Source: Dyadobacter frigoris (GTDB lineage: Bacteria; Bacteroidota; Bacteroidia; Cytophagales; Spirosomataceae). Taken from it: DNA of 64,000 nucleotides. The first letter of the stretch is position 1; each line of letters opens with the position of its first letter. The DNA is taken from assembly GCF_005280585.1 (NCBI RefSeq), contig NZ_SZVO01000001.1:434001-498000 (forward strand), given 5' to 3'. This document shows positions 45,065 to 53,355 of the stretch, one piece after another. A program made the translations under genes and the position numbers. The notes beneath the pieces were generated by a model. The model was not told the origin of the DNA, ran no database searches, and was given only the letters and a program-made list of their open reading frames with translations.

Positions 45065-48000
45065 ATGAAATTTGAAGATCATAAAACCCTCAGTTTCACC
45101 AACTGGTGCGTAGAGAATCGGACGACGATTTACATCTTTACGTTTATCATTACGTTGACAGGCTTTGTGGTATACAACAACCTGCCGAAAGAGCAGTTTC
45201 CGGATATCAAAATACCGCAGATCTATATCAACACGGTTTATTTTGGTACCGCTCCCGCCGATGTGGAGAATACAATTAACAAACCCATTGAAAAGCAGTT
45301 AAAGTCTATCAATGGCGTAAAACATATCAAGTCAAATGCCTTGCAGGACGTTTCAGTAATTCTGGTGGAATTTACGCCGGACGTTCCCGTTTCTGATGCT
45401 TTGCAGCGTGTGCGTGATGCCATTGATAAGGCCAAACAGGATTTGCCGCAGGAACTGGATTCTGGTCCGACGGCGCAGGATGTAAACTTTTCGGAATTCC
45501 CGATCATGAACATTAACCTGGCTGGTAATTATTCACTAAAACAATTAAAGGAATACGCTGAAGATTTGCAGGATGCGATTGAAGCGATGCCGGAAATCAG
45601 CCGTGTGGATATCGTTGGTGCACTAAACCGTGAGATCCAGATCAATCTGGATCTGCCTCGTATGCAATCCACCGGTTTGACTTTTACCGATATTCAAAAT
45701 GCCGTTCAAAGTGAAAATATTAACGTTTCGGGTGGTGATTTGAAAGTTGGAAATGTGCGTCGTACGTTACGTGTAAAAGGTGAATTCCTGAACATGACCC
45801 AACTTGCGAACCTGCGTATCCGTACCGGAACAGGCGCGGTGGTAAGGCTTGGCGACGTGGCAGAAGTGACAGACAGCTTTGAAGAACAACTTGATTTTGC
45901 CCGTCTGGACAACAAATCCGTAATCACGCTGAACGTTATCAAAAGAGCCGGTTCCAACCTGGTAAAAGCGGCTGATGATATTGAAGTGATCATCGACAAA
46001 ATGAAGGAATCCGAATTACCGCAAGGACTGGATATCCGGATCACGGCCGATCAGTCGGAACGTACCCGGGCGGATTTGCATGAACTGATCAATACGGTTA
46101 TCATCGGTTTTATCTTCGTGGTTTTGGTACTGATGTTTTTCATGGGTATCCGTGATGCAATTTTCATCGGACTTTCCGTACCACTTTCTGCGCTGGTTGC
46201 ATTTGTATTAATGCCTGTGTTAGGGCCGTTGATCGGTACTTCTTTCACCTTGAACACAATCGTACTTTTTGCCTTCCTGCTCGGGATTGGTCTTGTGGTG
46301 GATGATGCGATTGTGGTTATTGAAAATACCCACCGTTTGTTCAACAATCATAAGGACTGGACGATCCAGCAGGCCGTAAAAGCTGCTGCGGGTGAAGTTT
46401 TCGTACCCGTACTTTCTGGTACACTGACAACGATCGCACCGTTTTTTCCACTGCTTTTCTGGCCGGGAATTGTCGGGGACTTTATGAAATTCCTGCCACT
46501 GACGCTAATCCTGACGCTGATGTCTTCGCTTTTTGTAGCTTATGTGATCAACCCGGTTTTTGCCGTAACGTTCATGGGTCGTCATGAAGACGAGAAAGAA
46601 AAACACGATACAAGCATTAAGGCGATCATTCGGCCGATGCTGATTTTGGGTGCGATAGCGGTGGTTGGTTATTTTGTGGATCGTGGAATCGGAAATTTCT
46701 TTGCGATTTTACTCGTACTTTTTGTTTTCAACCATTACATCCTGACGCCGAAAATCCTTGTTCCTTTCCAGGACAAATTGCTTCCGGCGCTTAAAAATAA
46801 TTATAAAAAACTGATCACCTGGCTGATCAAAGGGTACCGTCCGGTATTCGCGATTATTTCGATGGTCGTTCTTTTGATTGCGACGTTTATCATTGTCGGT
46901 ATTGCCAAACCGGAAGTGCAATTCTTCCCAAGCGGTGATCCGGATTACATTTATGTGTATAACAAACTGCCTTCGGGAACGGATGCCCTTACAACGGATT
47001 CGATTACCAAAGTGATTGAAAAACGTGTGTTCTCGGTTTTGAAAACAGAGAAAGCGATGAATATCGTGAACTCGGTCATTTCCAACGTTGGTAAAAATGC
47101 GGGTGATCCGAATAACCCGGACCGTTCCGCGACGCCGCATAAGTCCAAAGTGACGGTTGCTTTCGTGAAAAGTGAATCCCGTGACGGTCGCTCGACGCAG
47201 GAATTGCTTACCAAAGTACGTGACGCCGTAGCCGGAATTCCCGGTACTGAAATTTCCGTAGAACGTGAAAGTACCGGTCCTCCAACCGGAAAGCCGATTT
47301 CGATTGAAATTTCAGGTGACGATTTTGAGAAATTGCAGGTATTGGAAAAAGATCTTTTGAAACGTGTACAAAACTCCGGTATCGCAGGAATTGACCAGTT
47401 GAAATCCGATCTGGTAACAAACAAGCCGGAAATCACGATTGATATCGACCGTGAAAAAGCACAGCGTGAAGGGATCAGTTCTTCGCAGATTGCGCTGTCG
47501 ATCCGTACGGCACTTTTTGGTCTGGAAGTTTCCAAATTCCGTGATGCGAAAGATGAATATCCGATCATGGTCCGTTTGAAAAAAGACGACCGTCAGCAGA
47601 TTGAAAGATTATTGAGTCTGAATATTGTATACCGTGATATGAATTCCGGCGGCGCGCTTCGTCAGGTTCCGATTACCTCCGTAGCCAACATTTCTTACTC
47701 GACAACATTCAGCCAGATTAACCGGAAAGATCAGCAGCGCATTGTAACGCTGAGCTCCGATGTATTGCCGGGATATAACGCCAATGACATTGTGGCCCAG
47801 ATCCAGGAACTGGTAAATAACGTGAAAGTACCAAGCGGATATACCGTGAAAATGGGTGGTGAGCAGGAAGACCAGGCCGAATCCATGAACTTCTTAACCG
47901 GCGCGTTCGGTGCAGCGATTTTACTGATTTACCTGATCCTGGCTACGCAGTTTAACTCGGTCGTGAAACCGCTGATCATCTTCTTTACCATTGTGCTTTC

Positions 48001-48496
48001 GCTGATCGGGGTATTGCTTGGTTTCGTGATTTTTGATAAAACATTCTCCGTGATTATGTCCGGTGTAGGTATCATTGCACTGGCCGGTATTGTGGTGAAA
48101 AACGGGATTCTGCTCATTGAATTTATCGATGAACTTCGTGGACGCGGTTATCCGCTGCGCAATGCGATCATCGAAGGCGGCGCAATTCGTCTGACGCCTG
48201 TATTGCTGACGGCTTCGGCGGCGGTACTGGGTCTGATTCCGCTTGCATTCGGTATTACGCTGGATTTTGTAGGGCTATTCCGGGATTTTACGCCTAACGT
48301 GGTGACAGGTGGAGCGAGTTCCGTATTCTGGAATATCCTCGCCTGGACGATCATCATGGGACTTACCTTCTCAACCATCCTGACACTTCTACTCGTTCCG
48401 TGTATGTATTACGTCAACGAAAAAGTACGCGATAAATGGTTCCGTAAAGGCAAACAGGAAGTCATCAATCCAAACTGGCAAAACGAGAGTATTTAA
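45065..48496 (+). CDS. RND-family efflux pump inner-membrane permease
   Basis: This 1143-residue HAE1-like RND transporter is longer than AcrB (about 1050) and has extra hydrophobic sequence in the middle (MLILGAIAVVGYFVDRGIGNFFAILLVLFVFNHY). Seen are the N-terminal helix, periplasmic porter domains, the proton-relay segment GIGLVVDDAIVVIENTHR, and the second-half GIVVKNGILLIEFIDELR. Substrates of the pump cannot be read from sequence. It follows the adaptor gene by 24 bases and is the last gene of the tetR-tolC-adaptor-pump operon. Confidence 0.93.
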   Translation: MKFEDHKTLSFTNWCVENRTTIYIFTFIITLTGFVVYNNLPKEQFPDIKIPQIYINTVYFGTAPADVENTINKPIEKQLKSINGVKHIKSNALQDVSVILVEFTPDVPVSDALQRVRDAIDKAKQDLPQELDSGPTAQDVNFSEFPIMNINLAGNYSLKQLKEYAEDLQDAIEAMPEISRVDIVGALNREIQINLDLPRMQSTGLTFTDIQNAVQSENINVSGGDLKVGNVRRTLRVKGEFLNMTQLANLRIRTGTGAVVRLGDVAEVTDSFEEQLDFARLDNKSVITLNVIKRAGSNLVKAADDIEVIIDKMKESELPQGLDIRITADQSERTRADLHELINTVIIGFIFVVLVLMFFMGIRDAIFIGLSVPLSALVAFVLMPVLGPLIGTSFTLNTIVLFAFLLGIGLVVDDAIVVIENTHRLFNNHKDWTIQQAVKAAAGEVFVPVLSGTLTTIAPFFPLLFWPGIVGDFMKFLPLTLILTLMSSLFVAYVINPVFAVTFMGRHEDEKEKHDTSIKAIIRPMLILGAIAVVGYFVDRGIGNFFAILLVLFVFNHYILTPKILVPFQDKLLPALKNNYKKLITWLIKGYRPVFAIISMVVLLIATFIIVGIAKPEVQFFPSGDPDYIYVYNKLPSGTDALTTDSITKVIEKRVFSVLKTEKAMNIVNSVISNVGKNAGDPNNPDRSATPHKSKVTVAFVKSESRDGRSTQELLTKVRDAVAGIPGTEISVERESTGPPTGKPISIEISGDDFEKLQVLEKDLLKRVQNSGIAGIDQLKSDLVTNKPEITIDIDREKAQREGISSSQIALSIRTALFGLEVSKFRDAKDEYPIMVRLKKDDRQQIERLLSLNIVYRDMNSGGALRQVPITSVANISYSTTFSQINRKDQQRIVTLSSDVLPGYNANDIVAQIQELVNNVKVPSGYTVKMGGEQEDQAESMNFLTGAFGAAILLIYLILATQFNSVVKPLIIFFTIVLSLIGVLLGFVIFDKTFSVIMSGVGIIALAGIVVKNGILLIEFIDELRGRGYPLRNAIIEGGAIRLTPVLLTASAAVLGLIPLAFGITLDFVGLFRDFTPNVVTGGASSVFWNILAWTIIMGLTFSTILTLLLVPCMYYVNEKVRDKWFRKGKQEVINPNWQNESI

Positions 48497-48508
48497 TCTG
48501 TTTGTTTA

Positions 48509-48623
48509 AACGCAGAGTTATTTAAACACAGAGTTAGGGGGAGGTTTACACAGAGTTTCACAGAGATTATTTAATAAATAAAAACTCTGTGAAACTCTTC
48601 AAAATCTCTTTTTACTCTGTGTT
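48509..48623. repeat. CACAGAG-family dispersed repeat after the RND operon
   Basis: The left part has AACGCAGAGTTA, AACACAGAGTTA, TTACACAGAGTTTCACAGAG. The right part has AACTCTGTGAAACTC and TTTACTCTGTGTTTTTTT. The T-run at its end makes it a plausible terminator for the RND operon. It is the third full copy of this family in the window. Confidence 0.7.
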
Positions 48624-48656
48624 TTTTTTAATTATTTTTGCAGCCTTGGAATATCA

Positions 48657-48730
48657 CGGGATGTGGCGCAGCTCGGTAGCGTGCTTGCATGGGGTGCAAG
48701 AGGTCGCAGGTTCAAATCCTGTCATCCCGA
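48657..48730 (+). tRNA. tRNA-Pro (anticodon GGG)
   Basis: The 74-base cloverleaf reads CGGGATG / CATCCCG acceptor stem, D arm GCGC-AGCTCGGTA-GCGT, anticodon arm CTTGC-ATGGGGT-GCAAG with anticodon GGG at 48690-48692, T arm GCAGG-TTCAAAT-CCTGT, and discriminator A. CCA is not encoded. A TATTTTTG element (48633-48640) lies 16 bases before it and fits the -7 promoter consensus. The gene lies at the border between backbone and the accessory region. Confidence 0.95.
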
Positions 48731-48740
48731 CACTGATTAT

Positions 48741-48776
48741 AAGACACTTACAAGTTAAATTGTAAGTGTCTTTTTT
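48741..48776 (+). terminator. Terminator of the tRNA-Pro gene
   Basis: AAGACACTTACAA (48741-48753) pairs with TTGTAAGTGTCTT (from 48760), followed by six T. It begins 10 bases after the tRNA. Confidence 0.92.
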
Positions 48777-49034
48777 GTCTAGTCGAACATCAGTCGAACA
48801 TTTTTATTAGTATTGATTTGTTTTTTTTAGGTTTTGTCTCGTCTGCGTTTAATTTGGTTCTTTTATTTTAGTTGGCCTCAACAACCGATATTAAAGGTCG
48901 TCGTACCAATAAAGATTACGCCTTACCTCGCTAATTACTGTTTCCAACCATATCTCCAAAATTAGAATAGAGAAGTTCGGAGAAAGAAGCCTGCTAGTAG
49001 ATTTAAAAATTAGAAAGCCGTTTAATAAGTTTTT
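48777..49034. other. Gene-less DNA just inside the island boundary
   Basis: The spacer begins with a short direct repeat, AGTCGAACATC/AGTCGAACATT (48780-48801), right behind the tRNA terminator. The rest has stops in all frames. No integrase gene or second copy of the tRNA 3' end is seen in this window. Confidence 0.35.
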
Positions 49035-49220
49035 TCATCGGTAGAGAGCTTCCCATGTAAAGTGACTTATATTGTAGATTAAGTTACCACTTCCATGCTT
49101 GGCAATTCCTATATCGAAGCTTGCGGCAACCACAGGCTTAGTCCAGTTTGTGAACTGGTTCTCGTTAAAAAGATCAAGATATACTCTAACTGGCCTACTA
49201 AGAGTAACCAGGTTGCCGTG
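49035..49220 (-). pseudogene. Protein-coding remnant of unknown family
   Basis: On the minus strand a start-less open frame of 61 codons runs from 49220 to a TGA at 49035. It reads GNLVTLSRPVRVYLDLFNEN, QFTNWTKPVVAASFDIGIAK and HGSGNLIYNISHFTWEALYR. The balanced composition looks like real protein, unlike the surrounding frames. An in-frame stop (TAA at 49223-49221) lies just before it and no initiation codon exists, so this is the end of a truncated gene. I do not recognise the family. Confidence 0.4.
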
Positions 49221-49415
49221 TTAGGTTGCAACTGATTTTTTTAGTAATAATAAATTAACATGCCAAATATGTTGTAAATAACATCTTTGGCTAGTCTCAA
49301 AATATCAAACGTAGCAAAATATTTTGTCACAATATTCAGTCTAATTTTATAGATCGATTACAGACCCCAGATGGGAATCACAATTTTATGGAAATAAAAA
49401 ACTAAACTTTAACTA

Positions 49416-51389
49416 ATGCATCTTTCTGCCATCTATATTGAAGAACACGATTTTTTGTTTGATCAACCGCAATCCCTAAACTTAGGGGGAAAACACCTTT
49501 ATAAATTTTCAAAACAAGCTGGGAAAATTATTGTTAGTAGAACAAAAAATAAAAACTATATACATGACTTCTTTAACTTAACGGATACAGTAAGCAAAAT
49601 TTTGAGTTTAAATGCAATTGTTGGCCAAAACGGATCTGGAAAATCGACATTATTAGATATTATTCGAAGTAGATTCGTAAAGCATGAATATGCCTTCCCA
49701 CAATTAAATTGCATACTGTTATTTGAAAGTGATATAATAGCTGAGCCATCCATTTTGAAAAATGGGTTTGGAAAGGTATATCTTAAATCAGACGATAGCT
49801 CAGAAGTGATGAAAGAGTTAAAAGAATCTGAAGTTTCTGTGCAGTCAATATACTATTCTCCTCATTTTGATTATAAATATAATCCCAATTTTGACGATGC
49901 GGACAGTTTCGACATTTCATTTGAAAAGAGCATCGAACTTGATCTTGATAGATCCACGGGAAAGAATGCTAACGAGAATGGCATTCCATATTCAGTATCT
50001 CAGGAATTACTATTTAAAAACTCTCTACGCCAAATTCAATTTTTAAACTCAGACTTGGTTAAAACAAAAAAGATATTTTCAAATATCTTTCACTTGCAGC
50101 AACACTATGAGCCAATATTACATTTTCGTGGGTACAATTTAGAGAAGGAGTGGAATACTCCATATCAATTTCGTGGAATTTTAAAATTGATATCAGAAAA
50201 AGCCTCTGACGAAATATCTAAATGGCACGAAATGAGAGAATTCGAGAGCGACAAAGTTTTAAATCAAATTGAAATTAACAAGTATATACTTAAAAGAAAT
50301 ATAATAAAAAGTATTGTAAGCCTTCTTTACAAACAAATGGAAAAGAAAAATTCTTTCTTACAAGAGGGTTTCTTTCCATACGATGAATTAAAAACTAAAC
50401 TGGATACTGCCGATGCAGAACAGTCCTTGTTGATTTTTACTGATTACAGTACTATAAAATTTGGTGAGTCCACAAACATACAAGTTTTTGACCAAGGCAG
50501 CCTTAAGAGACTTTTACATGCTATTAATGATGCCATTGATAACGTAAAAAGTGAATATTCCGTCTCTACAAGCACATTAAAATCTTCGACTAACGACACC
50601 ATTAAAATTCTTCAATTACAGCGGGCTTTTGTCAGTGATCTTAACGGATACTACAACAAGTTTTATTCAGAAAACTTATTTCCAGATGACGGCGAACGAG
50701 TTGATGGATTTATTGATTATATGCCTTTTTCACGGAGAATGAGCTCGGGGGAATCAGCCTTGCTAAATTTTTATTCGAAACTTTACGACTTTTTAGATAC
50801 AAATCTCAAGGAACCTAAGTTTCGTCGGCCTAAGCAGACCTATCTTTTACTATTAGATGAGGCAGATTTAACTTTCCATATTACGTGGAAGAAAAGATAT
50901 GTTAAGGCACTCCTCAGAACAATCCCCTATTTTTTTGATGAACTTGATAATCAACCCTCTATACAAATAATTTTCACTACTCATGATCCTATAACGTTGT
51001 CCGACATACCTAATAGCCATGTTGTTTATTTGGAACGGCCTGATTATGAAAGCCCGTCAGTTATCTTAGATTATGACAGCAAGCGAAGGCCAAAAAACAC
51101 ATTTGGAGCAAACATATCAGATTTGATAGCTGACTCATTCTTTATGGAGAATTCGCTCATTGGAGATTTCGCATTTGATAAAATCAGGGAAGTAATTAAT
51201 TGGTTAAACGATCCAAAAGATCTAAATAAAAGCGACTACTACGAAACTTTAATAAAAATCATTGATGAGCCAATTGTACAGCGAAAACTTGCAGAAATGT
51301 TCGATGAAAAAACCAAAAAGAATGTTCAAATTGACATTATAGATCAACAAATTGCACAACTCGAATCTCTAAGAAAGAAACTTTCCTAA
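49416..51389 (+). CDS. AAA/ABC-type ATPase of a Septu-like (PtuA-like) defence pair
   Basis: The 657-residue SMC/OLD-like ATPase has Walker A GQNGSGKST at 70-78, the ABC signature SSGES at 443-447, Walker B LLLLDEAD at 477-484 and the H-loop TTHD at 521-524. The ~360 residues between Walker A and the signature are helical and variable, the position of the coiled coil in related proteins. No TOPRIM domain follows, so it is not a full OLD nuclease. An HNH nuclease gene begins one base after its stop. ATPase-HNH pairs of this form define Septu (PtuA-PtuB) anti-phage systems, and this pair is a divergent or related variant. The gene is strikingly AT-rich compared with the backbone. Confidence 0.8.
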   Translation: MHLSAIYIEEHDFLFDQPQSLNLGGKHLYKFSKQAGKIIVSRTKNKNYIHDFFNLTDTVSKILSLNAIVGQNGSGKSTLLDIIRSRFVKHEYAFPQLNCILLFESDIIAEPSILKNGFGKVYLKSDDSSEVMKELKESEVSVQSIYYSPHFDYKYNPNFDDADSFDISFEKSIELDLDRSTGKNANENGIPYSVSQELLFKNSLRQIQFLNSDLVKTKKIFSNIFHLQQHYEPILHFRGYNLEKEWNTPYQFRGILKLISEKASDEISKWHEMREFESDKVLNQIEINKYILKRNIIKSIVSLLYKQMEKKNSFLQEGFFPYDELKTKLDTADAEQSLLIFTDYSTIKFGESTNIQVFDQGSLKRLLHAINDAIDNVKSEYSVSTSTLKSSTNDTIKILQLQRAFVSDLNGYYNKFYSENLFPDDGERVDGFIDYMPFSRRMSSGESALLNFYSKLYDFLDTNLKEPKFRRPKQTYLLLLDEADLTFHITWKKRYVKALLRTIPYFFDELDNQPSIQIIFTTHDPITLSDIPNSHVVYLERPDYESPSVILDYDSKRRPKNTFGANISDLIADSFFMENSLIGDFAFDKIREVINWLNDPKDLNKSDYYETLIKIIDEPIVQRKLAEMFDEKTKKNVQIDIIDQQIAQLESLRKKLS

Positions 51390-51390
51390 A

Positions 51391-52314
51391 ATGCTATATA
51401 TTAACCCAGATTGGGCTTCCGTAAAAGAGGCAAAGCTCGAGTTTCATAAGAATATGACAGAATTCGTCTATAATCGGATTGATAATATAAAAAAAATAAA
51501 AAATATTGATAATGCTCAGGTCGAGTGCTTTTTTGACCTTTATATAAACGACAAACTTGACGATATTTTAATTGGTGTTCCTGAAACCTTTGTTAAAATC
51601 AATCAAAATCTAAATCCTTTAATCGAAAAAAATAAAGGTATTAAAGCTGGGGTAGAATATGTCTTCAACTACGATATATTCGTTAGCAAGAAATTAATCA
51701 AATACGATGCATACAATCTTGCGGATTCGCTTGACATAAGAACATGTACTTATTGTAATCGGAATTATACAAATACTGTCATCCACAGCAATGGCAAGAA
51801 AATCACGCGTCCACAATTTGACCATTTCATAGACAAAGGAACAAATCCACTTCTGGCTATTTCGTTTTTTAATCTGATTCCAAGTTGTTCGATATGTAAT
51901 TCCGGTATTAAAGGCTCAAAAAAAGTGAATCTTCGTGAGTATCTGCATCCATACCTAGATAACGATATCAATGACATTAAATTTACCTACAGACTTTCCA
52001 AAGGGAAGCATGGTCACCGTATCGTAATTAAAACACCCGATACATCCAAGGCTAAAAAGACAGTCGAGCTATTTGCACTTGAAGAAATTTATAATTCCCA
52101 TACCGGAGAACTACTTGATCTTCTGCAAACAAAGCAACATTTCTCAGATAAGTATTTATCAATTCTCGATTCAAATCTACTTAGAGGTGTCATCGTTTCG
52201 AAAGAAGAAATGTATCGTATTGTTTTTGGGACAGAATATCACTCAGAAAACTTTATCAACCGCCCTTTTAGTAAATTTAAAAGTGATATTCTTAAAGAGT
52301 TAGGTATTATTTAG
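51391..52314 (+). CDS. HNH endonuclease partner (PtuB-like)
   Basis: The 307-residue protein has a zinc-finger HNH core: Cys119-x2-Cys122 (RTCTYCNRNYT), Asp144-His145 (PQFDHFIDK), Asn161 (FFNLIPSC) and Cys166-x2-Cys169 (CSICN). The ~110-residue N-terminal helical region is probably the contact to the ATPase. The C-terminal ~130 residues are unassigned. It is translationally coupled to the ATPase (one base between stop and ATG). In Septu systems the nuclease cuts DNA during infection; the trigger here is unknown. It converges with the Abi_C gene. Confidence 0.8.
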   Translation: MLYINPDWASVKEAKLEFHKNMTEFVYNRIDNIKKIKNIDNAQVECFFDLYINDKLDDILIGVPETFVKINQNLNPLIEKNKGIKAGVEYVFNYDIFVSKKLIKYDAYNLADSLDIRTCTYCNRNYTNTVIHSNGKKITRPQFDHFIDKGTNPLLAISFFNLIPSCSICNSGIKGSKKVNLREYLHPYLDNDINDIKFTYRLSKGKHGHRIVIKTPDTSKAKKTVELFALEEIYNSHTGELLDLLQTKQHFSDKYLSILDSNLLRGVIVSKEEMYRIVFGTEYHSENFINRPFSKFKSDILKELGII

Positions 52315-52374
52315 AGAAGCTTTCTGTATATCTACTTACAAGACCGTTTTACCGGAAAACTTAATACTTACGAA

Positions 52375-53202
52375 CTATTTTAAGTGACTCAACTTATTTA
52401 ATAAAAATTCCGTAATTATTCCAATAGACTCAATTGAGGTTTTAGCTTCATCATCAGAAATTGTTGATATAAACGGTCTACCATGTCCTGAACCTTGCTT
52501 ATTTCTTAACTTATTTATTGCACATGCCAGTTCAAATAATCCCCTTTCAACATTCTTTATTGCTGATTCATTTGGAACCATAGGGTTCGCAGGTGTTGCC
52601 ATATTTAAAGCCGTAAAGGCAGTTCCAAGTAATGTAGGAAAATTATCCCTTGGCGAGTAAGATCCATATATTTCCGTGACTACATGGGCACATACTGCTT
52701 CCATCAAATCTTTACTTGTACCAATAATCAGTGCTGCATCTTCGTGCCCCTTTTTTGCTCGATTTACATATATCTGTAATGCTTCTGTTAACTTCGTCCC
52801 CGACAAGTTGTCAAGCAATAATGGCGTTACTATACCATCAATGGAAAGTAAAATTCTATGTTTTTTAAAAGATGCGCTGAGATTAAGAATCACGTCTGTT
52901 CCGGTATAATTAGGAGAGGACTCTCTAAAGCCGCCACATGCTCGTACTAAGCTTAAAAGGCCTGCCGTAAATGATTCAGCCTCATCAGGAAATTGTTCTA
53001 TAGCTGCCGAAAGTACCGTTTGAACTCGTTTGGCTTTGCCCACCGGTGTTGCGCCTGGTTTGTTCGGATCAAGTTTTCCTAGACCTGTCCTTTGAAGTAA
53101 TTGTTCAATTGCGGAATGGCTAGGTTCTCTACGAGCACTTGAATCTTCCACAAGCCGTGAGATGGCATAAGCCACTTCATCATCTACAGGTAATTTATTC
53201 AC
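52375..53202 (-). CDS. Abortive infection family protein (Abi_C-terminal domain)
   Basis: The 275-residue protein ends in the Abi_C motif region LACAINKLRNKQGSGHGRPF followed by a helical tail. The N-terminal ~150 residues, including RREPSHSAIEQLLQRTGLGK, are of unknown fold. Abi_C domains end several abortive-infection proteins (for example AbiJ-type), and the LRNK-x-G-x-GHG pattern resembles the HEPN R-x4-6-H ribonuclease motif. It lies between the Septu-like pair and the GIY-YIG gene, 153 bases downstream of the latter on the same strand, and could be part of that transcript or independent. Confidence 0.72.
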   Translation of the reverse strand: MNKLPVDDEVAYAISRLVEDSSARREPSHSAIEQLLQRTGLGKLDPNKPGATPVGKAKRVQTVLSAAIEQFPDEAESFTAGLLSLVRACGGFRESSPNYTGTDVILNLSASFKKHRILLSIDGIVTPLLLDNLSGTKLTEALQIYVNRAKKGHEDAALIIGTSKDLMEAVCAHVVTEIYGSYSPRDNFPTLLGTAFTALNMATPANPMVPNESAIKNVERGLFELACAINKLRNKQGSGHGRPFISTISDDEAKTSIESIGIITEFLLNKLSHLK

Positions 53203-53355
53203 AATAATATATTTATAAATAACTGGGCGCTTTGCAATATACTGTAATAATATTTTTGCGTATCATAATTTTATATTACAATTATCAATTAAGTCTCCTT
53301 AGTTATTAGAAGATACGAAATATTAAATTTTAACCTGTTGGAGTTTTACTAGCAC

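Noticed and set aside
46951-47568. 205-codon minus-strand frame inside the RND permease gene
   Set aside because: Serine/arginine-rich shadow typical of the antisense frame of a long gene; the RND gene on the + strand is certain.
49416-51389. ATPase considered as a full OLD-family nuclease
   Set aside because: No TOPRIM domain follows the ATPase motifs; the nuclease is the separate HNH protein.
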